Below, one piece after another: positions 11,474 through 22,804 of a DNA stretch of 64,000 nucleotides. Every line of letters starts with the position of its first letter. The stretch's first letter is position 1. The DNA is from Pogostemon cablin (lineage: Eukaryota; Streptophyta; Magnoliopsida; Lamiales; Lamiaceae), in NCBI GenBank assembly GCA_023678885.1, contig CM042996.1, positions 15,744,602-15,808,601 of the forward strand, read 5' to 3'. Both the position numbers and the translations under genes were made by a program. The notes beneath the pieces are model-generated. The model did no database searches. It saw only the letters and a list, made by a program, of their open reading frames with translations, and had not been told where the DNA came from.

Positions 11474-11502
11474 CGTCACGCCGTGACGTAAGCACGCTGA
11501 CG
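11474..11502 (+). promoter_or_regulatory. Cluster of three TGACG (as-1-like, TGA-bZIP) sites
   Basis: CGTCA at 11474-11478, TGACG at 11484-11488 and TGACG at 11498-11502. The first two form a perfect 7-bp-arm palindrome (CGTCACG-C-CGTGACG); the last two are spaced 14 bp start to start, against 12 in the classic as-1 element. The cluster is about 250 bp upstream of the WRKY70-like ATG. Such sites bind TGA factors that act with NPR1 in salicylic acid responses; function here is inferred. Confidence 0.6.
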
Positions 11503-11752
11503 TACCGGCTCTATTTCCCATTATTATTATTATTAGAAATAAAAACCCTTGAAAATATTGAAGGATTTTTCGATCTTCTTTCCTCAGATTTTCCTTCAAC
11601 CTGCCTTTCTCTTTCCTCCATTCTCTCTCTATCTCTCACTGCTCCAGAAATAAAAAGAGGAACAACCCATTTTTTATTTAATTCCATACATATCCATATC
11701 CATATCCTTCTCCACAAAAAACACGCAGTGGAGCGTGTAGTGTGGGTAGAAA

Positions 11753-13981
11753 ATGGGGAGTGAGAATTTTCATGCAAAGAAGAAGAGGGTAATGGCGAAG
11801 CTGATTAAGGGTAAAGAAATTGCTGTCAAACTGCAAACCCTTTTGCAGATGTGTGGTGAGAATCATTCCTCTCTCTCACTTGATGAGCTGGCATCCCAGA
11901 TCTACAGATCTTTCTCCGAGTCACTCACTGAACTCACCGAGTCGCCCCAGATCGCCGCCGTTGACTCGGCCTGCTCCGGGAAGAAGAGGGGTGCCAAGGA
12001 TCGAAGGGGCTGTTACAAGAGAAGGTGGGATATTAATATATATGACTAGTGTTTTATTTTTATTTATTAAATATATAGATTTGTGCTAATTATATATCTC
12101 TATTGATAGATAAAACAACACACATGTTTTTGCATATTATGAAATGGTAAGATATAAGAGGAAAGAACACATGTTTTTGTAATTAGAGATGTAGCAACTT
12201 GATAGATAAAACAACACACACAATTTGCTTTCTACCTTTTTCTTGTACGAAAGCTAATAATTGGGATTGAATTAACCAACCAAACTTTTTAGTGGTTTTT
12301 TTTTTCCTGTACAAACCATAAAGCAGGAAATAATTTTTTAAAATATTTATTTAAATCTCCCATGTAATTAGTATTTCATAATTACTATTTATATATGGTG
12401 TTAATTAATTACTTGTGGGGTTTCAGAAGGGGCACAGATTCACGGGTAACAGTATCTCCCACTGTAGAAGATGGTTGGGCTTGGAGGAAATATGGACAGA
12501 AGAACATCTTAAATTCTGACCACCCAAGGTAATAACTAATTCTATACGGAGTATAATCTTTTCCAAAAAAAAAATTCTATATGGAGTATATCTTTAATCT
12601 TTTAATTTTTTTTTTTTTAAGAGTGGATCAAGATCATTATGTATCTAACAGGTTAAGAATGATTTAAACCTAGTTTGATCATTGCAATATTAGTAAACTA
12701 TTTTGATATAATGAAATTATACAAATGAAATTTATTATCAGCCATGCTCATGCAAATTTATATGATTTCTCATCATATTTATATATTAATTAAATCATTT
12801 TTAAGGATGAACACAGTTGTTTCATGATTCAAAATACTTGCCATTACTCTAGTTTTCCTTACTAATCATGGCATTTACGTATGATCATCAGACACACTTG
12901 TTAATCTTGTGTGGATTAATTTTTGTTGCCATCAAACTAATTTAATTAGTTATAAATCATGAGTTTTAATATATCTATGCATGTATATATTAACAATGTT
13001 CATTCTTCTATTTATATAAAAGTGGCACACACGTATAGAGTAATGATCCTTGACCTTGATCATGGAGAGTTGTGTGATAAAACACAAACATCTAGTATTG
13101 TACTAAAAATAGCTTATACTCCCTCTATGTCGAGTATTTCACACTTTACTTTTACTAAAAGTGGTAAAAGATACTTCTATAATAGTACTTACTTTTTATA
13201 CACATCCTAACATATATACTACCCATTTTTTCACACATCCGAACAAATGTACTCACCTTTATTTAATTAAGTTAACTATAATATTTCTTTCTTTTCTTAC
13301 TTTATACATAAACAAAAATAAAAATTCTTAAACTCTGTGCACAAAAATACATCCTTGGACGGAGGGAGTATATGACATTGATTGGATCACATTGGCTCGA
13401 TAACTAACTCACTGTTTGTCTCCTTATCAGAACTATATATATATATATGATCAGTGATTAATGTAGTGTTGTTTGGTATATATGAATACAGATGCTATTT
13501 TAGGTGCACACACAAGCATGATGGTTGCAAAGCCACTAAACAAGTGCAAAGAATGAAGGGCTCAGATTCAATCTCCTATGAGATCACATACTTCAATCAC
13601 CACACATGCACTGAGAGATCAGCCAGTGCTCCACACTTCATGGTGGGTTCTGATCCAGTGGAACGCAACCTAATCAGCTTCCAAACACCCGTCCAATCAC
13701 AGCCGCAGAATGATGATCAAGATTCAGCCATAATCTCCTCATTGAAACAGGAATTCGCTGATACTCCAATTAGTGACCAGGATGAGGCCGGGTCAGCCCT
13801 GGAGGACACCTGGCAGGACATCGTTGGGCTCGACGTCCCGCTGGGGTCCCCGTGGGGCCCTAATCAAGATGACGTGGCCTCCTATTTCCACTCGTGTGAA
13901 ACCAGTTTGCATGGACTTGATGTCGAGGTTGATCAGCTGTCGGAGATTCACAGTTTCAACTACTTCGATCAAATTAATTGA
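11753..13981 (+). CDS. WRKY70: Group III WRKY transcription factor, WRKY70/WRKY54-like
   Basis: Nuclear DNA-binding regulator; this clade binds W-boxes (TTGACC/T) and tunes salicylic-acid and jasmonate defence and senescence. Exons are 11753-12024, 12427-12528 and 13492-13981. Both introns have GT-AG ends, both are phase 2, and joining keeps frame, giving 287 aa. Residues 1-40 hold a basic start and an amphipathic helix (KLIKGKEIAVKLQTLLQ). Residues 78-92 carry the basic RRGCYKRR stretch typical of the WRKY70/54 branch. WRKYGQK is at about 112-118. The zinc ligands read C-X6-C-X24-H-X-C instead of the group III C-X7-C-X23-H-X-C. The second intron splits the conserved arginine codon after HPR, the usual R-type position. 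The C-terminal ~100 residues are acidic and likely activating. The ATG used is the first in the leader that fits this family. WRKY54 versus WRKY70 cannot be separated without a tree. Confidence 0.9.
13117..13370. mobile_element. Stowaway-type MITE in intron 2 of the WRKY70-like gene
   Basis: TA-flanked; ends TACTCCCTCTATGTCG and TTGGACGGAGGGAGTA. It occupies about a quarter of the 963-bp intron, ending about 120 bp before the acceptor at 13491. Confidence 0.75.
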
Positions 13982-14728
13982 TAATTAATTGAGCATATAT
14001 ATAATTCATCACTTTTGAATACTTTTGTAAATTAATTTCTCAAATTTCCGATGTTGTACTGTAATTTTGATTTTTAGATCCTTCTCCTCGCAATAACTTG
14101 TATGATAAGATTATGAGTATAACATTTTTAATAATGAGTTAAACTTTATTTAGGGTGGGCATGATTATTTATTAAATTATTTAATGAATAACAATAGAAT
14201 AAGAACGATAACATCTTTAATGAGAATGATAATTACTAAAAAAAATAATAGTGAAATGATCCTATCATAAAAAAGTTTCTTTAATATCTACACTTTGAAA
14301 TCATGTCGGAAGAAATGATATTTTAAATTTCTGACCAAATCAAATAATTCTAAATATTTTAAACCTTTTCCTAGAAAATTTGCATTGATTCAAATATCAT
14401 ATGAAACTAATTTTATGAGAAATTTTTTGTGGTCTTCCACTTTTAAAATCAATATTAAATTTTAAAAATGAATAGATCATAATCCACGAGAAAAAATTAA
14501 AAAGAAAAAAAATCATAGAAAATTTTGCTAATGTAGTTTTTTTTTTACGTCAATTACTCCATCGCTTATATTAATATCGATGAAAATTTAAAAATGTTAC
14601 CCTCCATAGATAACGAATTTGCATTTATTATTTTTGTCCAAACAAATTCACACCCTAAATAAGAAAATAACACATAATTCAATAACCACACATTATATTT
14701 TAAATTTAAAATTGTAACTTCTTTACAC
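13982..14728. other. 3' flank of the WRKY70-like gene
   Basis: AT-rich, presumed 3' UTR then intergenic. Poly(A)-signal-like AATAA motifs occur near 14090-14140, but no end site can be fixed. Confidence 0.4.
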
Positions 14729-14924
14729 AGGTTTGGATTTGTCCTATCCTATTCTATTGAATGGGTGACACATATGAGAGAGATGAGAAAACTGTACCTT
14801 AAGTCAATGTATAAACCAAGGGGCAAGAGATTAGATTTCTCTACCATGCCATGTGTTAATCTATAAAGATATACAATATATGTCACTGAAAATATCACGT
14901 CAAAGTGTCACAGGACAACCCAAC
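14729..14924. mobile_element. MULE-like MITE, family A copy 1
   Basis: About 196 bp, flanked by near-perfect 9-bp duplications TCTTTACAC (14720-14728) and TCTTTACAA (14925-14933). Ends resemble the GGATCTCCTGTTACATTTTG terminal repeat of the family. The interior matches the copy at 26093. Confidence 0.65.
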
Positions 14925-15116
14925 TCTTTACAACTCATGCATCTTTATAATTTATTTATTATCTAAAAATTATCAAAAACTATCCAATCCTAAAAATAAG
15001 TATAATACTAATTTTTCAAGAACTCGGAGACTGCAGGAGCTTTATAATATTATCTAGCTCATCAGCTTATATTATTCACAAAGGCATTATGCATAACACT
15101 AAAAAAAAATAGTGTT

Positions 15117-15283
15117 TTCTCCATTCCGAGCAAAGGTCATCATTTTCTTTTTTAGTAAAAGGACCTCACATATGATTCACCACTCATTACTAATATAACT
15201 ACTCATTATACATAAAATAAAATAATAATACTTCTTAATTCACGTACAAAAGTAAATAAGAACCTTTAACCAGGACGGGAGTA
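15117..15283. mobile_element. Stowaway-type MITE
   Basis: Ends TTCTCCATTCCGAGC and CAGGACGGGAGTA, about 167 bp. Confidence 0.6.
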
Positions 15284-15553
15284 TTAATAAAAAAACACAA
15301 TATACGAGTGCCTTATTCCACATGACTATATTAATGAGAATTGTAAAAAATGATTAATTTTGAAAAATGTTATTCTACGTAACTTTTTTGGAAAAATATT
15401 ATTTTTTAACATTTTTTTATCACTCTTCATTATATAATTAATACATAATTGCATGTATAGTCTTAAATTTAGTTGTATGCAGCGTTGCACATGTATTAGT
15501 AAATAAAGTATACTAATATGATTGCACATATATAGTCGCATAGAAAATTTTTT

Positions 15554-15663
15554 GTATGAAGCTGCAGGCATGGACGTTGCGAGAGACTTTGTATGAAAAA
15601 ATGGTGTTGTATGAGGCTGCAGGCATAGACGTCGCAAGAGACTTTGTATGAAAAAATGGTGTA
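15554..15663 (+). repeat. 55-bp tandem duplication
   Basis: Two adjacent 55-bp units (15554-15608, 15609-15663) starting GTATGAAGCTGCAGGCAT, differing at only a few positions. The surrounding 15480-15740 is unusually rich in GTCGCA/TGCAGG words but has no credible coding frame. Confidence 0.85.
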
Positions 15664-15739
15664 TGAACTTGTATGCGTAATTGTGCGCGTAGTCGCATGA
15701 AGGGTCACGAGTGTAATGGCAACCGTAGTCGCAAAAGGG

Positions 15740-16589
15740 ACCAGATTAATTATTTTTAAAAAATTTAATTAAAAATGACTTTTTTTTTTTGAAAAAGTCA
15801 TAGGATAACAATTTTCTAAAATAAAATATTACTTAAACTTAAAAGTAGTATTTTTATAAACCTATATTAATACAGAGAATTTTATAATAACATTCACCAC
15901 AACCGAAAATGTCAATAATTATCATGAAGATAATTTTTTAATATAACTACATGATGTGACATCTATATATCAAAATTTAATTTTATAATGACTTTCAAAA
16001 TGTAATTATATTCATATATGTATTCAATTAGGTACAACTTTCAGACTTTCATGCTACTATATATTTTTTTTAATGCAGTTTTTTAACACATTATACTTTT
16101 ACCTTAATAACTATACTTGAAAAATTGTACTCTTTAGTATTAAACATTGTACATTTTAATATAAAAACTTACACCTTTAATTTAAAAAAAAAAATCTTAT
16201 TCAGATATATATTAATAACTTCATATTTCATGCATGAACTGATTCTTTCATTGAAAAGCACCAACGCACACGACACCAAGTTAAAATATTTAAGTCATTT
16301 TAGATATTTTCTTCACAATAAAATTTAACCTCAACTAAAACGTAAAAAATATTAATGAAAGTACAACGTTTTCTTATCGTGTAGTAGTCCACTTGAGTCT
16401 ACTTGGACGTTTATTAGTAGCGTGTAATCAAATTATATAATTAACTGTAATGATCAGTTGAGCTCCATATATATAACGTCCAACATTATATATATGCATA
16501 AAAGTAATTAACACTTGCGTTAACAATATACAGTTCATGAGTATTATTATACGATTACTCTTAATATTACTCTTATAAAAGAAAGATCA
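15740..16589. other. AT-rich intergenic stretch
   Basis: No gene or element recognised. Confidence 0.5.
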
Positions 16590-16676
16590 TACTACCTCCG
16601 TCCCATTAAAAAGTACGCGCTTTCTTTGTAATACGCGCAAAGGAAACGCATACCTTTCAATGGGACGGAAGAAGTA
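16590..16676. mobile_element. Short palindromic Stowaway-type MITE (87 bp)
   Basis: Ends TACTACCTCCGTCCCATT and AATGGGACGGAAGAAGTA; almost the whole element folds on itself. A relative lies at 43806-43890. Confidence 0.8.
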
Positions 16677-16749
16677 ACTTTTATGAAAAGAGGATCATTC
16701 GGTAGAATGATCTCTAATTGTATACAGAATGTATAACATTGTAATAGGG

Positions 16750-16951
16750 GATCTTGGATGTCCTGTTACATTTTGGTGTTACATCTCCTATTACACGCGT
16801 TAAATGAGTGACACGTATGCGGAGAGGAAAATCTCAACATTTCTCCTTAGGGTTGATTGTTAGGGTATAGAATAGTTTATCCTACGTGTCAATCATCCAA
16901 AGGTTTGTAACAAGAGATGTAACACCAAAATGTAACAGGAGATCCGAACCG
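16750..16951. mobile_element. MULE-like MITE, family A copy 2
   Basis: 202 bp. Long terminal inverted repeats contain CCTGTTACATTTTGGTGTTA on the left and its complement on the right. Flanked by 9-bp duplications GTAATAGGG (16741-16749) and GTAATGGGG (16952-16960). Confidence 0.8.
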
Positions 16952-17015
16952 GTAATGGGGTATAATAATTTATTTTAAAGAGTATATACACTATAGTTAA
17001 TAAAAGTAATCATGT

Positions 17016-17054
17016 GGTCCCGCTAAAAGAGTTACACTTTCTCTTTTAGCGGGG
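17016..17054. repeat. Perfect-arm hairpin
   Basis: CCCGCTAAAAGAG and CTCTTTTAGCGGG face each other across nine bases. Possibly the core of a very short MITE; not next to a gene end. Confidence 0.6.
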
Positions 17055-17990
17055 GACAGATGAAGTATTAATTTTCAATAAAAAATTCGTTAGCAAAAGG
17101 GAAGGATTCCTTTGTACTATTTAAGGAGATCGTTAGTTTTGATATTAAGTGCACAAATCAAATACACTATAATATTTGTATTTGATTCTTTTAAATTCCA
17201 TTGTTGTATACTCTATTTTGAGATTTAGGAGAAATTTGCGAATTTGTCAAAAGAAAATTTCAATAAATAGTATTTTCTTGGTCAGTGATTTTTTTTTTTC
17301 AGTTTTTCGAGTTTCCACACAACTCATTGTGTAGTTATTTTTCTGCTCTTTTTATTGGTTATACTTTGTTTTCTAAGATTTGTTTATCCCAACACTTTCA
17401 AACCAAGAAACCGGTCAATCATTTAAGTTTTATATAGGATGATGATGTTCAACCAATAAAGTGCAAGTCTCTCTAAATATATAAATATTAAAGATATACA
17501 TTTGTCAAATATATACATCTCTCTTATCCATAAGAAAAAAAAGAAAAAAAAAACTTAAAAAAAAATCAACTAGTCCACTTAGCAATAAAAATGCCCAAAA
17601 ATTCATAAGTAACCATCAATTATTGATCATATTGTCCTTTTCCTTCTTCCATCCCACAGCAGTACTGTAGATGAACACTTAGTAATCCACGACTTAGGTT
17701 ACTTTATTGATTTTGTGGAATAATTTAATTTTAAAATTTTTAAAATAATACGTGTGTAGCAAGATTCTTAATATTATTTATAACATTAATAATTCCACTT
17801 GACACTTCGTGATCTTATTAATAACCTAATGTTATTATATTTATTGACAATAATTTTATTAACAATATTTTACGTCTTTTTTTTTTTAATTATGAGTCTC
17901 TCTTAACAAATGATAAAAGATGTAAAACAATGAAATTAATCCTTCAATTGGTGCTTGAACATTTAGCTATGAAAGATTATTTTGTGGACA
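17055..17990. other. AT-rich intergenic stretch
   Basis: Nothing recognised between the hairpin and the TRIM element. Confidence 0.5.
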
Positions 17991-18015
17991 ATATTTGTTG
18001 GTTGGGTGTCAACCA

Positions 18016-20995
18016 ATGAGAAACTAAAAAGACTTAAAATAGACATCAAAGATTGGAGCGAGAGAGTTTTCGGGAAGATGAACAATAAAATTGAAAAAAG
18101 GAAAGAGACAATTTGGCAGCTGGACATGTTAGATGACACATTTGGGCTTGAAGAGTCAGAGGTTATTGAAAGAAATAGGGAAAGAGCCCTTTTACTTTGC
18201 GACATCAAAGCTAGGAAGAGATTCTTGAATCAGCAAGCGAAGATCAGTTTGGCGAAATTTGGCGACATAAATTAATCAGTCTTCCACAGAGTTATTAATG
18301 GACGCAAAAGAAAGAATGAGATTAAAGGCCTCTATGTGAATGGAATCTGGAACCAAGAGGTAAGACAAGTTAAAGACAGTTTTTTAGTCTTTCAAAAATC
18401 ACTTTAATAGTGTATGCATGCTGAGACCGAGGATTGGTAATGACTTTGTATCCAAACGTATTTCGGAGGAAGATAATGAATTCCTGATGAAGTCGTTCAC
18501 TGAGCAAGAAGTCAAAGATATCCTGGATAGTTGTGAAGAACAGAAGAGCCCGGAGCCTGATGGATTTAACATGGTTGTCTTCAAGGAATGTTGGGATGCT
18601 TTCAGGGACGACTTTATAAGATTTCTGAATGAGTTCCACTCCAATGGAATTCTAGCTAAAGGTTTGAACCACTCTTTCCTTACTTTGATTCAGAAGGTGG
18701 AAAACTTGGTGGAATTGAAGGATTACAGACCCATTTCTCTTATCAGGGGTCCATATAAGATTTTGGCAAAGATACTCGCCAACAGACTGAGCACTGTGGT
18801 TCATTCAATTATTGCAGAAGACATGTTGCTTTTATCAAAGGAAGGAGTATTTTGGATAGTATTGTGGCTCTACAGAATATCTTAGAAGATGTGAAGGAAA
18901 TGAAAAGAGCCAGCTTCTGCTTCAAAATCGATTTTGAAAAAGCATATGATTCGGTGGAATGCCAGTTTTTGGAAGATGTGACGAGAGCTTTCAAGTTTGG
19001 AGAGAAGTGGATAAAGTGGATTATGGCCTGCGTTAGGACCGCTCATGCAGATGTTCTTGTAAACGAAAGCCCTTCTGGCGACTTTCACTTGAAGAGAGGT
19101 TTGAGACAAGACGACCCTTTGTCTCCATTTCTTTTCATCATTGCAGCAGAAGTGATTAATCTTATGATTAAAAGGTTATCAACCTTGACTTGTACGAGCC
19201 AGTTGGGGTAGGTTTGAATGGTTTAAAAGTATCTCACTTACAGTACGCAGATGATACTATCTTTGTTAGGAATGCATGCCTTAAAAATGCTATATCCTTA
19301 AGAAGAATCCTGATTCTTCTCGAATGGGTGTCGGGCATGAAGATTAATAGGGAGAAAAGCACCTTGGTTGAATTGAATATGGAAGAAGGTTTGGAAGTGG
19401 ACATGACAGATATACTTGGATGTAAGATTGCTAAACTTCCTATGAAACATTTGGGGTTGATGGTGGGATGCTCCCACAATAAAGTAGCAGATTGGAGATA
19501 TGTGATAGAAAAAGTGAGGAGAAGAATAAGGAAATGAGAAGGAATGAATATGTCGATTGGCGGGAGATTGGTTTTGGTTAACTCAGTCCTGTCCACGGTT
19601 CCCACTTACGTCTTGTCGGTTTTTCAAGCCCCTCTATGTGTGATCAATGAATTAATTTCATTACAATGAAATTTCTTTTGTGGGGGAGAGAAAATTCTAG
19701 AAAAATTCCTTGGGTTGATTGGAAAACTATGTCGATGGCAAAGGATTTTGGGGGCCTTGGGGACAAAAATTTAGTGAACTTCAATAAAAGCTTGATGGAT
19801 AAATGAGCTTGGAAACTACTTGTCGATAAGGGGAGTCTGTGGGTCAAAATTCTAAAGGCTAGATTGAATATAGGGTGGGTGAGTTGGAGTCGTTCTTCAG
19901 TCAAAGGGAGGGACTTGAGGGTAAAGGGTGGTAGAGGGGGGTTATGTCTTGTCTTATGGATGATAAAGGAAATTAGTCTGCACATATTATAGATAGGGTA
20001 GTGGGGAATGGAACAGGTACTTATTTTTGGTATGACACTTGGATTTGAGATAAGAGTCTTAAATTATCTTTCCCTATATTGTTTCATTTAAGTGAGTGCA
20101 AATATAAAAAGGTGGCTGATATGGGGGATTGGGAGGGGGGATATGGAATTGGAGGTGGGAATGGAGGAGAGAGCTCAGAGATAGAGAGTCTTAACATTTT
20201 TTATGAAATAGTTTCCCTCTTAAACAGGTTTTCTCCTATTAAAGACAAGAAATATGGATGGAACTGGAAGACGAGCAAGCTCGGAGATTACAAAGTTAGT
20301 GAAGCTTATATGATCATTGAAGCAAGAATGAGGCCATCGGATGCTGCCAAGGTCGAGAACTACAAACGAATTTGGAAAAGCTACGCTCCCACAAAAGTCC
20401 ATATTCTCGCGTGGAGGATATTGCAAAGGAAAATTCCAACATCTGCTGAACTGAAGAGAAGGAAGAGTCTACCACCTAACACCTCTACTAATTGTATACT
20501 TGCAGAAAAGAGCAAGAGACCGTCAACTACCTTATATGCTGTTGTAAGATAGTTCAAGAGCTATGGAGCATGTGTATACGTTGGATTGGAGTCCAAACAA
20601 TGCTAGCAAATAACCCAACAGATGCATTTCTACAGTTCGGTAATTTGTTTCTTGACAAAACTAAGAATAAATTGGCGTGCGATGTATGGCTATGCACTGC
20701 ATGGATCATATGGAGCACTCGAAACAAAATTTTATTTCAGGGTGATTCTTTGGACAGCGAGAAGATGCTGAACGAGATAAAATCACATACATGGAGCTGG
20801 TGGGCTTGGAAGAAGAAACGTTTAAAGAGTAAGATTGACTTTTCTAATTGGGTTAATAATCCTTGTTACTGTATTCAATAACTTGTTTCGCATGGTATGA
20901 GACTTTAATGTGGTCCCATGACTTGTCATCTGCAAACATATTAGGGTAAAACTCTTACCCTATGCAATAAATTTTTTTCTTCTTAAAAAAAAAAA
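18016..20995 (+). pseudogene. 5'-truncated L1-type LINE, reverse transcriptase region, nested in the TRIM
   Basis: Non-LTR retrotransposon ORF2 remnant. In order: the linker helix region after the lost endonuclease (18020-18275); reverse transcriptase fingers/palm (18418-18880; DYRPISLI near 18720); the palm block FCFKIDFEKAYDSV (18916-18957) and GLRQDDPLSPFLF (19101-19139); the catalytic YADDT near 19246; and a zf-RVT-like C-terminal region (20230-20880, W/C-rich). Frameshifts occur near 18840, 19200, 19540 and 20490, plus stops, so no intact protein. An 11-base A tract at 20985-20995 is the LINE tail. The endonuclease half is absent. It interrupts the 5' LTR of the TRIM. Confidence 0.9.
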
Positions 20996-21188
20996 TAAAG
21001 TCCCACATCGGTTAGAAGTGGGGATGGCGATTGATTTATAAGTGCGAACAAGACTTTCCCTAACATGAGACCTTTTGGGAATGAGCCCGGAGAGTAAAAT
21101 CGTGCGGCCAGTGGGCAAACTAAAGCGGACAATATCATGTTATTAGATTGACTGTGCCCGGTTCTGCTGGGCCGATAAACCCAAGAAG

Positions 21189-21414
21189 TGGTATCAGAGC
21201 CAGGCCCTAAACTTAACCGGAGCAGCGCGGGAAATACAGCACGGTTGTTGGCAGATCGATGCGTGTCTCAAACTGAAGTATGGGCCCAGTTCTGCTGGGC
21301 CGATAAACCCAAGAAGTGGTATCAGAGCCAGGCCCCAAACTTAACCGGAGCGGTGCGAGAAATACGACACGGTTGTTGGCGGACCGGCACGTGTCTCAAA
21401 CTGATGTCTAGTTG
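21189..21414 (+). repeat. 128-bp tandem duplication inside the TRIM, primer site included
   Basis: TGGTATCAGAGC occurs at 21189-21200 and again at 21317-21328. The LTR end (CTGCTGGGCCGATAAACCC) and the segment after the primer site are repeated with it. Further partial repeats (CTCAAACTGATG, GAGACTTTGTTTGA) continue to 21590. Confidence 0.8.
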
Positions 21415-21907
21415 TCTTGCCATGAGACTTTGTTTGAGGAGAAAAATACGACGCGGTTGGTGGCGGATCGGCACGCATCTCAAACTGATGTCTAGCCATG
21501 AGACTTGTTTGAAGAGGAAATGCGACACAGTTGGTGGGATGTTTTCGCCTCAAACTGATGGTCTAGCTATGAGACTTTGTTTGAGGGGAAAATGTTGATT
21601 GGGTGTCAACCAAAGTCCACATCGGTTAGAAGTAGGAATGTCGATGGGTAATTTATAAGTGCAGATAAGACTCTCCCTAGCATGAGGTCTTTTAGGCGAG
21701 AGCCCAGAGAGCAAAATTGCGCGGGCCAATGGGCGGCCCAAAATGGACAATATATATAATGCTATTGGATTGAGTGGGCCCGACTCTGCTGGGCCGATAA
21801 TTAAACCCAACAATACTTAATGTGGAATTACCTCTTTAAATGTGTTACATTACTAGGGCAAACTTTACTCTAAAAATAAAATATGTTGTGAGTCATAAAT
21901 AAATGTT

Positions 21908-22112
21908 CACTCCGTCCGCTTTTAAGGTGTTCATTTTATTATTTTTGGCATCCGATTGGAAGATATCCATTTTCTATATTTAGTAAAAAAAAGTAAACAA
22001 TATGACCCACCACTTCCCTCTAATACAACTATCCACTTTACATATAATAATAATACTCCTTAATCCATATGTAAAAAGCAAACGAACACCTTAGAACCGG
22101 ACGGAGGGAGTA
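21908..22112. mobile_element. Stowaway-type MITE
   Basis: Ends TCACTCCGTCCGCTTTTAAG and CGGACGGAGGGAGTA, about 205 bp; resembles 39678-39884. Confidence 0.75.
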
Positions 22113-22425
22113 TTATATTAAAACAAAATTACAAATTTTACTTTAATAATCAATACTAAATTTTAAGGCCATATTTTTTTTGGGGAGGGGGGTTGGGGAT
22201 GTTTACGATTCAGTTTGAGATTTACTAAAGAATACTATTTTAGCAACAAAATTCAATGTGTTGACAATTTAACAATGATTACCAACAATTTTCTTTTAGT
22301 AACAAAATGAAAACGAATTTATTTTCTATTTTAGCAATGAAATTTGTAGTTATTCAATTTTTAATAGGTGATGTGAGTATTTAATATGGCTGTTATATGG
22401 TTTATTCGGACTATTCTACCATAAT

Positions 22426-22692
22426 ATGGAGAGAGAATGGGAGAAGAAGACACAAGAATTCCTCCCACGTTTGTGGGAGTTTAAAGTAGAGAGTTTATTT
22501 CTCTCTATATTTTTTTTGTTGTCGTGGAGGGAGATAATTTTCATTTACAGTGGTGATGATGGTGAAGATGCAGGTGATGTTGAGCCTGAGGTTGAAGACG
22601 GAGGTGAGGATGAGGATAGAACTGATGATGAAGATGATGGTGTCGCCCCCTCTTATACAAGTGAGGTGAGCCTAATAGCAAGTGAGCATTAA
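22426..22692 (+). other. 88-codon open frame with acidic tail, unrecognised
   Basis: Begins at an ATG, has a hydrophobic stretch around residues 24-42, then a tail very rich in Asp and Glu (DDGEDAGDVEPEVEDGG near residue 45-60) built from GATGATGGTGA-type repeats. It may be a captured or transposon-derived exon. No domain recognised, and simple-sequence origin is equally likely. Confidence 0.2.
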
Positions 22693-22804
22693 ATGCGTAT
22701 CCGCATGAGGGTATTAAAGAGATCTCTTAAGATTATCTTCCTAGTAGATATCTTAGGGGATATGTACTAGGCTTGTAGGGCGTCAGACCCAAGTGTGCAA
22801 CTTG

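Larger units (their letters stand above)
17996..21812 (+). mobile_element. TRIM (short-LTR) retrotransposon split by a LINE
   Basis: The 3' LTR is 21593-21812 (220 bp, TGTTGATTGGGTGTCAACC to CCCAACA). The 5' LTR starts at 17996 with TGTTGGTTGGGTGTCAACC, is interrupted by LINE sequence from about 18016 to 20995, then resumes with AAAGTCCCACATCGG and runs to about 21187. An initiator-Met primer site (TGGTATCAGAGC) is at 21189-21200; a purine-rich tract (GAGGGGAAAA) precedes the 3' LTR. Possible 5-bp target duplication ATATT (17991-17995) / ATACT (21813-21817), one mismatch. No coding capacity of its own, as expected for TRIMs. Confidence 0.8.

Noticed and set aside
11398..11763. 121-codon open frame overlapping the WRKY70-like leader
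   Set aside because: It covers promoter and leader, is low complexity, and has no domain; exon 1 uses another frame.
11820..12089. Second long frame over WRKY70-like exon 1
   Set aside because: Shadow frame; only the 11753 frame joins in phase with exons 2 and 3 to give the WRKY domain.
13454..13491. ATG upstream of exon 3 as a gene start
   Set aside because: It lies in intron sequence; the acceptor AG at 13490-13491 restores the split arginine codon and full WRKY domain.
17016..17054. Transcription terminator hairpin
   Set aside because: No bacterial-type context and no gene ending there; more like a tiny MITE.
19234..19985. Minus-strand frames over the LINE
   Set aside because: Antisense shadows of the reverse transcriptase region.
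21189..21200. tRNA gene suggested by TGGTATCAGAGC
   Set aside because: This is the complement of the tRNA-Met 3' end, used as a retrotransposon primer site; no cloverleaf is present.
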